This document shows, in pieces, positions 50,271 to 63,368 of a DNA stretch of 64,000 bases. The notes under the pieces are model-generated. The model worked only from the letters and a program-made list of their open reading frames with translations. It was not told the DNA's origin and ran no database searches. The stretch comes from Campylorhamphus procurvoides (Eukaryota > Chordata > Aves > Passeriformes > Dendrocolaptidae), in the NCBI GenBank assembly GCA_013396655.1, contig WBMV01000300.1, positions 565,419-629,418 on the forward strand. The letters are read 5' to 3'. Position 1 is the stretch's first letter; each line of letters opens with the position of its first letter. Made by a program: the position numbers and the translations under genes.

Positions 50271-52324
50271 TGAATTTTGAGTGGTATTTTATAAATAACT
50301 AAAAGAAAGTTTTGTTTTACCTGCAGATTAAGTGTAGCAAAGAATAGTGTACTATTGCAAACAAGAGAAAAATCAGAAGGCACGCAAAGGCAACTATAAG
50401 AAACCTCACATTTTATATTATAGTGTTTATTGTTATCATTTCTAACAATGCCAAATATTTAATTCCAGTAACACAGGAATTGTTTGTGATACACAGTTTC
50501 TATGTTCACAAATACAACATAGAAGTTTGTGAATGGCTGATGCCGTTTTAATCCACCATGAAAGACAAATGTTCTTCCCCAGGCCTCAACATTTGTGTCC
50601 AAGTTCCTAATTGCTTTTCATGCCCTAACAGTTTTTCGTTTTACTGATGTACTTTTCTGGACTCCTGATCACTCCCCTAGGCCCAAAAATCATTACAGAG
50701 TTTTACATATTCTGTCCAAAATATTTCTTTTCCCGCTAATTATTTCCCTACCCCATTATTTGAGATGTTTCTACAACTTACAACTGAAATGAAATAGACA
50801 AACTTGTAATTTTATCAGTAAGTGACAGTCACATTATATAGGTTTGGGTGGGTATTTTACAAGATGGTATGTAGCAGACAGTATATCGCAACATTAAGTT
50901 TCCATAACTATATTGCAATGTGTGGGTATTTATGTATCCTATATAGCAGATAAATTTGGTTTATTTTTTGGCATGAAGCAATAATAACAGAGATTGTCAA
51001 TGTTACAGTTCGACTCTTATAAAAGTCAGGAACACTTTTTAATGTTAATTATACTTAACATTTAGGCATTCTATAGTGAATAAACTTCAGTATCTTTCCC
51101 TACTAAAATCAACACTTAATTAGATGTAACAGAAAGCTCATATTTGATGAAACCAAAGGGTCAGAAGAAACCAAAATACAGCTCTTTGCTCTCACTTATA
51201 ACTACGTGCATCTGTTTGAATAAACATTTAGGCTGAATGCATAACAATGTGTTTTATTACAGGTAAGCAAGCAACGTATAAAAATTCTGAGAGGAAAATA
51301 CGGAATTTAAAAATATAAATTCTCACAAGTATTAAACAAAAGCCAAGGAAATAATTACTCTATGTAGACTATTATCACAATATCCTGGAATTATATTATG
51401 ACATACAAAGTCACAGAAACTGTTTACCATAAAATGCACTTTTGAAAACTATTTATTCCTAATAACATAAACATACTGGAATTATTATTACTCTTTTCAT
51501 TGACATTTATCAGTTTTCTTAGAGGTCTTGGACAATCAAATTTTCCTACATGTTCTTTCGTTACTAGTTCATGTGGACTTTTCTGGTTTCTGTCTGGCTT
51601 ATAGTATTTGCAAGCATGACACACACTCAACTTAGATACACACCATGAGACAAAAATTTACATGTTAGTACGCAAGTAAAACAACTCTTCACCACCAATC
51701 CTAAAAACTAAAATCAAAAAACACAGGCTTGCACTTTCCCTGTGGAAAGTACTAAACTCCTCCAATGATATTAAATTCTCCAAAGGTTTAGTTGACTTCA
51801 AAAAAATTTTAACTTAGATTCAGATCTAGATGTCAGAAAACCAGAAATATTAAGAACTAGGATGTTTCAAGTTCAAATCCCTCGAATTCAGGCTTAAAAA
51901 ATACCATGGGAATTATTTGAAACAGAAAACATAACATGCTTATAAATGCACACTGGAAGACTTGATCAGGCAACCTAATGAAGGCTACATTAGAAACCCC
52001 AAACAGATCAGACTGTTTAAGCTGGGTCAAGTCCTACACCTAAGAATCTGACCACAGAAAAGATGTCACTGTGGTTCAAGAAACCCAAAGCATTCTCACC
52101 TCCTTTTAAGATTGTAATGTACATGTCATTAGTGAGACATAGCTTGCCTTGAGGTTTATCACCAGTCAAATAATAAAGAAATAAATAACTTTGGATGATG
52201 CTAAATGTATACCAGTAAAAGATTGTACACAGTACACAACATAATAGTTATGAAATTTAGCAGCCTGTAATTTGACAATACATCATTTCTATGTTGCTTT
52301 TATTCTGTACAGACTGAAGACAAA

Positions 52325-52354
52325 TAGAGATGTGTTTTATAGAGATGTGTTTTG
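52325..52354. repeat. 15-bp tandem duplication
   Basis: 'tagagatgtgtttt' plus one base occurs twice head to tail, differing only at the last position. Confidence 0.95.
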
Positions 52355-53074
52355 GGTGCATTAAGTCTCCTCCATAGACAGCAGAATGAGTATTGTGGGG
52401 TTATTCACTTAATTTTGTATTACCTAAAGTGCCAGTTTTGCTAAAGATTGATGTCTTGGTAGAGTTCAAGATCACATTGGTAAACCTCAGTCCTGTCGGA
52501 TTTTTTCATTTGTTTTGAACAACAGTAAGAAAAATATTTTTGCTACTGAGTACTAGATTTCTGAGAGGTGTAAAATTTCAGCTAGACTTCTGAGACATAT
52601 GAAATATAACTTGTGTGGCAGCTACTATCTTTTTCCATATTAATAACTGTAATAAGGTTAAGGCAAGAATCTGACTGTTAAGTGTTCCCCTCTCCTATAG
52701 ATTTTATTGCAGAGGAATGAACACAGAATTTGCAGATTAAATGGGTTTGGAGACTGCAGTTTGATACAATTAACAATGTTACAGCATTGTACTAAACCCC
52801 TGGCAACTGCAGTATTATTACATGAGCATGAGAAGGTCAAGGAAAATCTTTGTGTTTCATCCCCTACCTCACTGTATGTTCCCTTCTCTCATTTCCAGGT
52901 CACTGTCTCTGTCCTGTCTCAGTCATTATGTTTAGTGATTATAAAACCTTAACATGCAAAAGGTTAGGAAGGAAGGCTCCAGTCCAATTACACAGCCTCT
53001 GGGAACATTACACCTACTAAAATAATCAGATCAAAAAGTTTTAAACTCTCTTCAGCCAAGAGATTTTCTATGAT

Positions 53075-53265
53075 AAGGATGGTGCAACACTGGAATAGTT
53101 TGCCCAGAAAGGTGATATATGCTTCATCCCTGGAAACATTCCAGGTCAGGCTGGACAGGATTCTGAGCAGCCTGATATATTTGAACAAGTCCCTGCTCAT
53201 TGCAGGGAGGGGTTGTGCTGGATAACCTTTAAAGGTCCCTTCCAAGCCAAACCATTCTATGACTG
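53075..53265 (+). mobile_element. CR1 LINE 3' end, plus strand
   Basis: About 190 bp of CR1 3' untranslated region. It contains 'atggtgcaacactggaatagtttgcccagaaaggtg', 'tccctggaaacattccaggtcaggctggac', 'ttgtgctggataacctttaaaggtcccttccaagcc' and the octamer-like terminus 'accattctatgactgta'. These are canonical CR1 blocks in the plus orientation. The 85-codon antisense frame at 52988-53245 is a shadow of this repeat. Confidence 0.93.
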
Positions 53266-56200
53266 TATTTCAGGAACTGCTTGTTTCAATAGTCCCAGTT
53301 TGAAAAAACTTCTCATACTGTGCAAAAAACACAAGACACAGTATTTCAGTAAATTTGGAAAAGCATGAAGAATTTTAGAAAATTCAGAATTCTTTATTCA
53401 ATAGAAATAGATTTTTAAATACAGTACAGCAGGTACTTCACTAAACTATTTTATTGACTGAACATTTATATGCAATACTAATTTTAAGCATTTTTTAACT
53501 TAAGGGAACACAGTGGCTTTCAGAAATTCACAAAATTATTTTCTTTTATTGATTGCATCATTCCATTATGGCCTTATATAGCGGTGAATGCATATTTTGC
53601 TATATAAGTGTACCAAAGTTGTGTACTAAAAACAGTGTCATACCTGAAATACATTTCAAATTTTAGTTGTGAAAGAAGCAAATTACCTTAACAAATTTGG
53701 ATCACTATTGCACAGTCAATAATTGTCACTACATTCCTCTCTGACTGATAATAACAGTGTCTACAACTGGTGTCTTCTTCTCTGAGCTAGAACACTTAAA
53801 GATTACAAATGTTTAAAAAGACAAACTACAATTTACAGAACCAGTAAGCTTTGGAGTCCTCAGGCATGTCAACACATGACAAAACAATAACTCATCTTTT
53901 AAAAGCTTTTCTCTCCTCCCTCCCCACCCCACTCAAAAAAAACCCACCACTTAAATTGTACGGGAAGACATTGTTAGCCATACACTGTGAAATATCACCT
54001 GACTCAGTCTTCATAACTTATTTAGAAAAAAAATTCTTGAAGTTTTACACTATTCAGAGGTTCTGGTTAAAAATCACTCTATACCCTACTGTGTCAAATT
54101 ATATCAGAATGACATTTTTCTATATTTTTAATGTATTTTTCTACCTCAAAAATAGCATCACTTTCCATTTTTACCAGTCCTTAGGTATAGTGGGAAAAGG
54201 GGGCAGGGAGAGATACAGCCCAAATATGAGTTACAACATGTAAGCAGCATATAATAGTGAATAATTTATTTGCTGGGCAGAAATGTAGACTTTGTTTTTG
54301 TACTTCAGAATGTGGCAAGACTGAGCCTTCCTCTCCTTTCCTCCGTCACAATCTTTACTTAAATTCTTCTAGTTCTTCTCTGAAGGAGCTGTAGAAGTAT
54401 CTGTCCCAGACATAAAGACTGACATTCACTTATGGAGTCAACAAATATGCAAAAATCGATTGCCCTCATATATAAATCTCTATACACTTACAGCTGTGTT
54501 AGATACTCCCTAAAAATAGATACGTTACATATGAAGATGAGGGGATAAGACCTGTGTTATACAGACTGAACCAGTACAGGCCTATTCCTTTTCCCAGAAG
54601 TAATGTGCAAGTGTTTCAGTGCAGGCAGGATATGCTACTGAAATTGGTAACAATGCTCTAATAGCGTACACACTATTACATATTTCATTCTGTGCTGAAA
54701 GGGTTGGATTATGCCATCTCTTTAAATTCCCACAGTGAGCAAAGACTCTAAATACTCTACGAAAAGATCAGAAATTGTTAACTGATACACACTGAATCTT
54801 TATTACAAAAGATCATAAGGGATTAATATGGATCTCATTAGTTATCCAGTACTGGGATGTTATATTAATATCTCTAGAGATACATGATAGGGAATAATAA
54901 AAGTAACAGACATGGCCCCAGTATGACAGTGGCTACTTGCCAGGGAGAATGCAAACAGCAATGAAAATTCTGGCATGATAACAGTTTTGTTGCTTGGTAT
55001 ATTTACTGATTCATTATCTCTAATTCTTTAGGTTCCATTTGCCCCAGTGATACAAACGCCCTGGCTCAAATGCATCTTTTTACTTGCCAAAGCCAGAAGA
55101 CCCAGGGAGAGGAGGTACAGATACTGCCTAAAAGGGCCTTTTTGTTTATATATTGCTGCCAGTGAAAAAATGGAGTTTTACAGAAGCATGCAGAGAAAAT
55201 TAATATTCCCTGAAACATTTAATAAAAAAACTTTGAGCTTAATTTGTGCATTTCAGGCTGTTTATATTGGTAATGGTGCACTTTTTCTCTTGCTTTGTGT
55301 AATATCATATATTATTTAAAATATGAGGACAAGTACTAATGCAGATATACTATGTAAATTATATTTCTACACTTCCTATACATCAACTGTGTTTAAAAAA
55401 ATGTATCTTAAATCTGTAAACATGTAATAGAAGCAACTAGTAATAAAACTCATTTCATGGATTTCTACAGAGGAGGGGTCATTTCAAATCTCAAGAAACC
55501 ATGGTCTATTCAAAATCAGCCTTTTGAACATGTGATAATTTGAGATTCATCCACAATATCATTCTAGTCTTCTGGAATTTACCTCATCCTTTCAATTCCA
55601 GGATCCAAAAATAGAAAAAAAAAATTAAAATCTAACACAGACTTCCCAAGAAAGTGTCTTGAGCTTCAGTCACAGTTACACTCTATCTACTTATTTTCCA
55701 GGAGTGTAAAAAGACAACATACATGTGCACCAACACTAGAAGAGAGTTGTTGTCTGTTTTGAAGATGAAGCACTCCAATGTAATTGACAGAGAAACTAAG
55801 TGATGACTATTAGGTTCCCTCCATTAATGCTAACTGCTAGCAAATAACAATAACTTACAACATGTATATGAATTTCGTGTAAGTTCTGTCTGTTATTCAA
55901 AAATTACCTCTCCACCACTTCACTTAGCTTAAAAAAATCTTCATGAGGATGTTTGCTGAAAGTACTCCACCCATTAACAGGCTTCAGATGGTGACTGCTC
56001 ATCTTGAAATGAGACATGCTCCATTTCAGAGATCCCAGTCAAAATTAGAAACACTGTTACAGTCATTTGTATACAAAACCTTATCTCTCTTCATTAATTA
56101 GCTCTTACTTTCATTCTTAACACTTTCTTCATTAAGTTTAAATTGTCCTTTTTAAAAAATAAAAGCAATCACAATCCTAGTTATCTCCTTATTAATAATC

Positions 56201-59200
56201 CATCTACCTCTCCTAGCTAAAACTCTTAAAGTTTTACGGTTACCATAGAAAGGACTTGCTTATTCTGGTCCTCAGCTACTTCTGATTTGACTTCTGTCCT
56301 ATACACTTGATTGAAAATATTCTAATCACCATCTTCAGTGATCTATTTATTATGAACTCTAAAAAAAGTGAACTACTCAATCTCAATATGTCTGTATTAT
56401 TATATTACTTCAAATATATTGACAAACTTTTGCTGAAAATAGAGGCCTCTTTCAAATCTTCTAAAACTCTCTAATTTGCTCTCCATTTGATTATGGTTAT
56501 CCCTTCAACATCCCCACCAATTTCTCTAGTGCAACTAACAAAATTTATTTTCATAATCAATCCTCATTTCCATTTACTGATACGGTAAGTCAGCCACACC
56601 TTGCACTGGCATTCCTGCCTTCCAGGCTGCCATTTTTATTTGAATTCCCACAAGCTAACAAAAAACTGTTCCATTTTTTCATTCAAAGTTCTCCTTAGAG
56701 TGGGCACAAATTACACTGATGTAGCTTTTCCACTTGAAAACTGTAAACAATTTAGATGAGTTTGGAAATATTACAGACCTTCTTCAAAGTCTTACTTACT
56801 TATATCCTCATATGAAGCTTGCAAACAGAAAAAGGGGAAAAAGATTAAAAATTCTTCCAGTCTTTGTGGATTTGCCATCTGAGTTTCTCAAACTCTTTGC
56901 AAATTCCTTTTTTTTCAAATGTACTTTTCTTGTTAAAAACTACAGTTGTTTTGCAGCTCCCAATATAGATATAATTGCTTGGAGTTCAAATTATATTATA
57001 CTTCTATAAATAAAAAAATACTTTAAACTAAAAAATGTAACATGATTTAATAATCACTGGCAGAATGCAAAGACATTTTTACTTTCTCTCTTTACTTTAT
57101 CATCCTAATTAATGCCAAGTTACACAACAAGCAGCGCATATTGATAGATTACTCTTTCATGGAATGATACAACAAATTTTAAATGAGCTCCCATTTACCT
57201 GTATGTAGAAACAACTTTTTTCCCAGATATGAGAGCCCATTTACACATTATGATTGTGCTTAATATCCTGAAAGCTGCCTCTGCTCTATATACCTTACCA
57301 CATGGAAACATAGCAAATGTATCAACTTTTAAACCAAGAAAAACATGATTCCCATAGACTTCACAGATAACTTCCCTACTTTTTATGAGCATTTCCTTTA
57401 TCTTCTCTAGTATAGGTTTTTGTTTCACAGCTTCTACCGTTAAAAATGTTAAGCTTTTGGTTCTTTTTTGGATATCACTTTCCTTCAAAAAATTCTGAAA
57501 TGCATAACTGTAGTTCAGTAATAATACTTTTTTTATTTTTTTAGTTTCAAATAGTCAGGCACCATTTCAGCTTTTCCCCTTATCTTTAAAAAAACCTGTT
57601 AAATATTATTGAAAGAAAAAATAGAGTTCTGAATGTAGTAACTGAAGGAAAAATTCCCACCATGTTTAACAACTATACGAAGAACTTCAGGTACTTATTA
57701 TGCTGCAGTACAAATCACCTGGAAATTACTAATAAACTTTCAGAGATAAAGGATTGCATGTAGTGAAATAAATGAAAACTGAAGCAGAAGAAGGACCTCT
57801 GCATCTCTGAAAATCTAAGACTATGGAATGCTGCTCAGGTGATTTATTTCACTAAAGGATGGTTATATATCAACAGGGATGGCTGGAGAAAACAAATTTT
57901 TGTAAATGGAAGAAAAAATATTCCAACTTCTTTTTAACTGCAGAATAGGAGACTGCATGAAGAATTAAGACATGCAAAAGGAAAGTTGCTTGCTAGTCCA
58001 TGGATCTAGGTTACAGGAAAAGTTTGTTACATATACTCCTGCTCAGAAACACCAGCCTTTCCTTTTACTTCTCATGATTTCTACTCTACTGAAACTTTTG
58101 CCTTTAATTCAGTACATTTAACTCATTACAAAACAAAAGAGAGAGACACTGGATTGGGACAAAACGAACAGATCATCCTGGTAGAGTATAATATTTTCCA
58201 CCAGTGTGGACATTCACCCTGCACAGCATCCAGGCCTACGTACTGGCTCTTGCCTCTATAGAAATGATAGTTAATTCCAGTAGTGTAACCACTCACATCT
58301 GAAAAGAAGCCCAGTCAGAACTTCAGACTGGTTTTAATGTTTCTTTAATAATTCCAGGGGTAGGAATGCCATTTTAATTGTAAACACACAGTTTTAAGGG
58401 ATGGACTACAGATCAGTCAAAAAAACTACCATCAACCAAGTTAAAGCTCAAGGTCCTAAGTAGGATCTTCTATTCTTATAACACAGCACTAAACTTAGCG
58501 ACAAGAAGAAAAAAATACACACCTTAATTTAATAATAAGTAAATAAAAAGTCACCGGTAAACTTCAATCTTTTCCTAGCATAGAAAAGCAACTTGCAATA
58601 TGAACAGAAATCAGTCAACATAAATGTCTTGAACATACTGTTTCTCCCAGTGTTTTCATCTTTATATTAAGACTCTACTGTTCTCTCCTTGCTGAGGAGA
58701 TCATATACACTCCTGTTTAGCTTTGTGACACAAAAAATCATCTTTTAGGATCAAAAGGGATTAAGCCTAGAGAGTGAAGAGATTTTTCTTTTCTTTTTTT
58801 TTTTTATTTCTTTTCTGGTTCTAGAAATGTCTCTAGCTTAAAATGAGATTTAACATAGAGAGTAGACTGAGCTTTATTTAAGCCTTTCACATACGAAGCA
58901 AGAGAGAAGCTCAATATAACTGTAACATTAACCTCCTCATTTCCAGGGTAGCAAAAAGAAAAAATAACACTAATTGACTATCCGGTTCTGAAAGATTAGA
59001 AAAAAAATGTCTTAAACATCAGAAAATAGATTTATCATCCTCAGGTTTTACATTGCAACCAGTACTAATTAGACCACATTCTGATTTCTTCTAATGAATT
59101 CTTATTGAATAAATGTTTAATTTATTCACTTCATCTTCTTTCTTCTTATGCCTTGCTGTTCATTTTTTGAGTAGTTGCCATGTAGAAATTAACAGTAAAT

Positions 59201-62112
59201 ATTATAAATATTACTTAATGACTAAACTTCGGACAAATTATGTCAGAACACACTGTTTCTCTTAATTTTAGTTAAAAGAAAAACAACCAAAACAAAACAA
59301 TCCCACACAACAACACCTCAAACAAAAATAGCAAAAAGCCAGGAGGATGCATAGATCTGACACAGGGTATTCCTTTTTGTGGAGGTGAAAATATCATTAG
59401 GATACATAGAAACTTTGTCTCTATCTTGATGCTGAATGTCAAAAAATTGAGAAAGGTTATGGAGAACTAAGATTAATGCATTCTATCAGTTCTCCATTTT
59501 GAAGTGTTTTCATTTCATAGAGAAGAAGAGATAGAGAAATTAAATGAAAAATTTGAAGCGAAAAGAATATGCAGATATTTTCTTATGAAAGTTTCCTAAA
59601 ACATCTTAATACTTCCTTAAAATAAAGCTAAATTACTCAAGTTCTGGTATAAAGCTCAATGCCACTCATACAGAATCCCTAGCCATGCTGTCACATGACA
59701 AAAAAAGTATGATGAAAAATTATTTGCCTGATAAAGAGGAACATAATTTAAGAAAATGACAAGCTAAATCTAGGTTTCTCCCAAAAAAAAAAAATATCTT
59801 GTAAACAGGACATGCTGTTGTAATGAGCTAACATGACCTATGACACTAAAGATCATAGAAATACTTGGAAAATTTATGTAAAACTGATTTATTTTTTGCT
59901 TTGTCTCTACTACTGTAAAAAAGTATTTTTGAAATATATTACATAGTTATTAACAGATGTGTATTATAACAAACAACAGTATTTGTGACTAAAGAAATGT
60001 TCCCTTGTGTTTACCACCTTGCATTTGAAGAATATTTAAGATAATAATGAAATAATAACTGAAATTTCCACTCGTCTTTCAATTCTTAATAAAGCCCATC
60101 TATAGGATAGTTTAAGCATATTTTAAAAATAAAAAAAGAGAATATTTAAACTCCATATTTTATAATTTTGATCTCAATTCATATTAATAGAAAACAGGAT
60201 CTTTACAAAAATAGCCTACAAAAATAGTCTGTTTACAAACACCAAAATTTAATTGTGAAGTAATTACATAGCAATCAAGGTGGACTTAACTAAATTCAAA
60301 CAATAAATCTCTTATAAGAGTAATAATTTTATTCACTGTCATATAATCATAACTATGCATGAGAAAAGTCAAAATTGTTTACATCTTTTACAAAAACTAA
60401 AATGTTCTTTGCAATCAAACACACTTTCTAAAGGCATCAGTCTCTTCACTGAGGAAGCATTACAATCTTGGCACTTGCACTCTGCAGACTTGACTGCTGT
60501 CAGTCTGCAGTCTGATGTCACTACAGAATTACAGTTTACAGTACATTATCAATGCCTGCTATCTCCTCTGAGAAAGTTAGCTCTGCTGGCTGAACTGCCC
60601 AATTCACTCCCAAAGGCAGAAGAACAAAGCTTCCAAAACTATATAGCACATATTCTTAAAAATTTTATAGGGACAAGATTACCATTTATTAGCAATAATT
60701 ATCTTGTACTATAGAGTGAATACTAAGCAAAGTTCCTTTGCATACAGTTAACAGGCAAAGGACCCCAACCACTAAGCAATATATCAAAATTATGGGTGAT
60801 ACATTTGCGACCAACAGGTATAAAAACAAAGCTGCCCAAAAGCAATTCAGACTGCAGAGCTGAAAAAAAAAAACAAAACAAAAAAGCCCTCCAAGCAGGA
60901 CTCAATATTATATCCATCATATTTCATCTAGGCAACATGAAGAGGTTTTATTACTGCCAAACATTCCTTTACCACCAACATTCCCCCCAAAACACCACAC
61001 TTCACCCTTCTCTAACCCTGTAAACACTGACTAATTAGATATAGCTATATATATGTGTTTAAAGTTCTTTGTTCAAGTCTGAAAGATTCCCATCCTTGAT
61101 GTTAAAAAAATGCACAGGAGGAACTTTTTTCTCTGTAATTTCTTTTTTGCTGTTCTTTAAAGCCTTAATCATAAAAGATTTGCAAGTCAGTAAACCAGAA
61201 AAATAAAAATGTATTTGTTCATCACTTGCTGACATTTTGAGTGGGTGAAAAAGGGTATTTGATACTTTTCTTGGATGAATGACTGTTGTGAACAGAATCT
61301 CTAATCATAATTAAGTTCCACCTTTCCTTCCTATTTCATGAATTTAGCAACACAGTGGAGGTAGGTGGCAAAATGAGGTGCAGAAAAAGTGAATAGATCA
61401 GGAGGGCATAGGAAAAAAGCAGGACTGGCACATGAAGATTAGTATTCCATCTGCTCAGCAAGTCTGGCTTTGCCTAAAAGCAGCAATACAGACTTTAAGA
61501 CAGACCTTACTCTCAGCTGATTAAGTATTTTGCTTTCTAGAATAGCTTTTTGAGAAACATTTAGCTTTTCCAGTTGTCTCTTCTGTTACATATTTTTGCA
61601 TTCTTTGCATTCCTCAGTTTCTTTCTTTAGAAAGAAACTGACCTTTCATAGGATTCAGATCTTGATTTTGTATCAGACAGTTCTAGGGTGAATGCTTGCA
61701 AGAGCAACGTCAATTCACAACTCAAACGTCTCTCTTTGGATCAAAAACTGAAAACATTAGGCATCTCCCATTCTTTTCTGCAGAACAAAGAGCTATAAAA
61801 GACTGATCAAATTTGTCACCTGTCTTTCTCCTTCAAGGAGAAAAGTTTTACTCCTGCAAGAAATAAAAAAAAATCCAAAACTTCAATATGCTTCCTAAAC
61901 ACTTTTATTATACAAAAATATCCATCATTTGTCATGAGTGTCATATCCTCTTTAATGGATAAACTGGTATTCTTCTTCCTACTCAGTTAACTTGTTAAAA
62001 AATAAAATAAAAAATAGGCAAAAACACTGTTCTATCAAAAAAAATTATTTTCTTAAGTTCCCAGGAAACTTGTAAGGGCATTCCAGACACTTTATTTCTT
62101 TTTACAAAGAAT
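53266..62112. other. AT-rich non-coding DNA, nothing recognised
   Basis: Almost 9 kb without a gene or clear transposon. Open frames at 53851-54243 (130 codons), 55047-55319, 56734-57009, 57195-57488 and 60355-60714 (119 codons) have no recognisable domain, signal or splice context and are treated as chance. CAAAA-type tracts occur near 59280-59330 and 60865-60886. Confidence 0.5.
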
Positions 62113-62121
62113 ATAGTGACA
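62113..62121. repeat. Left 9-bp target duplication of the 270-bp LTR
   Basis: 'atagtgaca' lies immediately before the TG of the element and is repeated exactly at 62392-62400, immediately after its CA. Confidence 0.85.
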
Positions 62122-62391
62122 TGTAGGGAAATTAACAGGCCTTTAGATTTCTTTGCTGAGCAGGAGGAGTATGACCTTGGCCAGTCTGCTCTGTACTTGT
62201 GAAGATAAGCAGCTTGCAGAGACAGTAGTTTGTAGTTGTAGCCAATGAGTGATTGTTTATGTATGTGAGCACCAGTAATGTTAATGCACGTACACTTAGA
62301 GAATACTATAATTGTAGAAATGCCATTAATAAACTGAGCTTTGTAGTTAATCCATACTGGATCATCTCACTGCTCCATAAGCCTGCCTCCA
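62122..62391 (+). mobile_element. Compact 270-bp solo LTR, plus strand
   Basis: The element begins TGTAGGGAAA and ends GCCTGCCTCCA, the TG...CA ends of a retroviral LTR. It carries the poly(A) signal AATAAA at 62328-62333, 58 bases before its 3' end, which sets the plus orientation. It is flanked on both sides by the exact repeat 'atagtgaca' (62113-62121 and 62392-62400). There is no gag, pol or env and no second LTR, so it is a solo LTR left by recombination. A length of 270 bp is small for an avian ERV LTR, and I could not find a convincing TATA box. A 9-bp duplication is longer than the usual 4-6 bp. Confidence 0.8.
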
Positions 62392-62400
62392 ATAGTGACA
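62392..62400. repeat. Right 9-bp target duplication of the 270-bp LTR
   Basis: Exact copy of 62113-62121, directly following the terminal CA of the LTR. Confidence 0.85.
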
Positions 62401-62633
62401 CAGTATGCATTTCTGTTATTAGCAGAATAGAATCTGGAGGGGAAAAGAAACACCATGGCAGCAAAAACTGGCAACTGATGATGATCTTTCTGCCTGAATG
62501 CATAAAAATAATCCCAGATGTCTGGATTGACACTATTTAATGAACAGACAGTATTATTTCCTCTGCTTTTCCTAACTTCATTGTCATTTGTTTGAGCATG
62601 CCAACCCCAGCAAAGAAAGATGAAGAAAGCAGT
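62401..62633. other. Unique spacer between LTR and CR1
   Basis: About 230 bp of unremarkable sequence. Open frames crossing it (62253-62540 plus; several minus) join the LTR and CR1 into chance frames. Confidence 0.5.
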
Positions 62634-63368
62634 GGATTCTGCGTCTGGGGCAATCCCAGATATACACACAGACTGGGGAATGAGATGCTGGAAAGCAGGG
62701 CCATGGAAAGGGACCAGCGGGTCCTGGTGGATGGCAAGTGAAATATGAGTCAGCAGTGCCCTGGCAGCCAGGAGGGCCAACCAGGTCCAGGGGGGCATCA
62801 GGCAAAGCATTGCCAGCCAGTTGAGGGAGGGGATTGTCCCACTCTGCTTTGCACTGGTGTGGTCTCACTTTGAATATTGTGGGCAGTTTTGGGCACCACA
62901 ATATAAGAAACTTATTAAGCTATTGGAGAGCATCCAGAGGAGAGCAATGAAGGGCCTTGACGGGAAGCCATATGAGGAGTGGCTGAGGTCACTTGGTCTG
63001 TTCAGTGGAGAAGAGGAGAGACCTCACTGCAGTTACAACTTCCTTGTGAAGGGAAGAGGAGGGGCAGGCACTGACCTCTTCTCTGTGATCACCAGTGAGT
63101 GGACCTGAGGGAATAGCCTGAAGTTGTTTCAGGGGAGGTTTAGGTTGGATATTAGGAAAAGGTTCTTCACCCAGAGTGGTTGGGCACTGGAACAGGCTCC
63201 TCAGAGACATAATCACAGCACCAAACCTGACAGAGTTCAAGAAGGTTTTGGGTGATATTCTCAGGCACGTGGTGTGACTTTTCCAAATGGTCCTGTGCAG
63301 GACCAGGAGTTGGACTTGATGATCCTTGAGGATCCCTTCCAACCTCGGCATAGTCTGTGATTCTGTGA
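62634..63368 (+). mobile_element. CR1 LINE, 5'-truncated, same subfamily as the 8.75 kb copy
   Basis: A plus-strand CR1 that starts abruptly at about 62634 ('ggattctgcgtctgggg', matching 9293 onward of the other copy) and runs to the octamer terminus 'gtctgtgattctgtga' at 63353-63368. It covers the polymerase C-terminus and the complete 3' untranslated region. Long stretches match the 8.75 kb copy closely, for example 'gagtcagcagtgccctggcagccaggagggccaacca' and 'ggcagttttggg'. This copy keeps the 344 bp (62931-63274) missing from the other. Minus-strand frames of 147 and 142 codons across it are antisense shadows. Confidence 0.95.
62821..63108 (+). pseudogene. CR1 polymerase C-terminal fragment
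   Basis: An open stretch of 95 codons encodes the C-terminal part of the CR1 ORF2 protein, downstream of the reverse-transcriptase palm. It includes the conserved S-H-F-E-Y-C-G-Q-F-W-A-P segment and the Q-R-R-A-x-K-G / Y-E-E-W-L-R / L-G-L-F segment typical of CR1 C-termini. The catalytic part is missing through 5' truncation, and the frame upstream is interrupted (TGA near 62740). It is a fossil without enzymatic potential. The ATG at 62821 is only the first methionine in the open stretch, not a native start. Confidence 0.85.

Larger units (their letters stand above)
44055..53074. other. AT-rich non-coding DNA, nothing recognised
   Basis: About 9 kb with no gene. Noted structures are a 20-bp perfect palindrome (47152-47171), an A18 run (48187-48204), a near-perfect inverted repeat (50250-50270) and a 15-bp tandem duplication (52325-52354). 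A less AT-biased patch at 48,880-49,150 and an open frame of 107 codons at 47354-47677 show no recognisable domain, splice context or codon pattern. Confidence 0.5.

Noticed and set aside
53851..54243. 130-codon open frame in unique DNA
   Set aside because: No domain, no codon bias, and Phe/Lys/Ser/Thr-rich as expected for AT-rich chance frames. No splice or promoter context was seen.
60355..60714. 119-codon open frame, Leu/Ser-rich
   Set aside because: Considered as a possible exon or retrocopy. No recognisable protein, poly(A) tail, target duplication or flanking exon was found.
62160..62240. Weak resemblance to a 5S-like or tRNA-derived SINE head
   Set aside because: No A/B box pair could be aligned, and the segment is explained as part of the 270-bp LTR.
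62367..62810. 147-codon minus-strand open frame
   Set aside because: It joins the LTR end, unique spacer and antisense CR1; similar antisense frames occur in the sister CR1 at 9156-9476.
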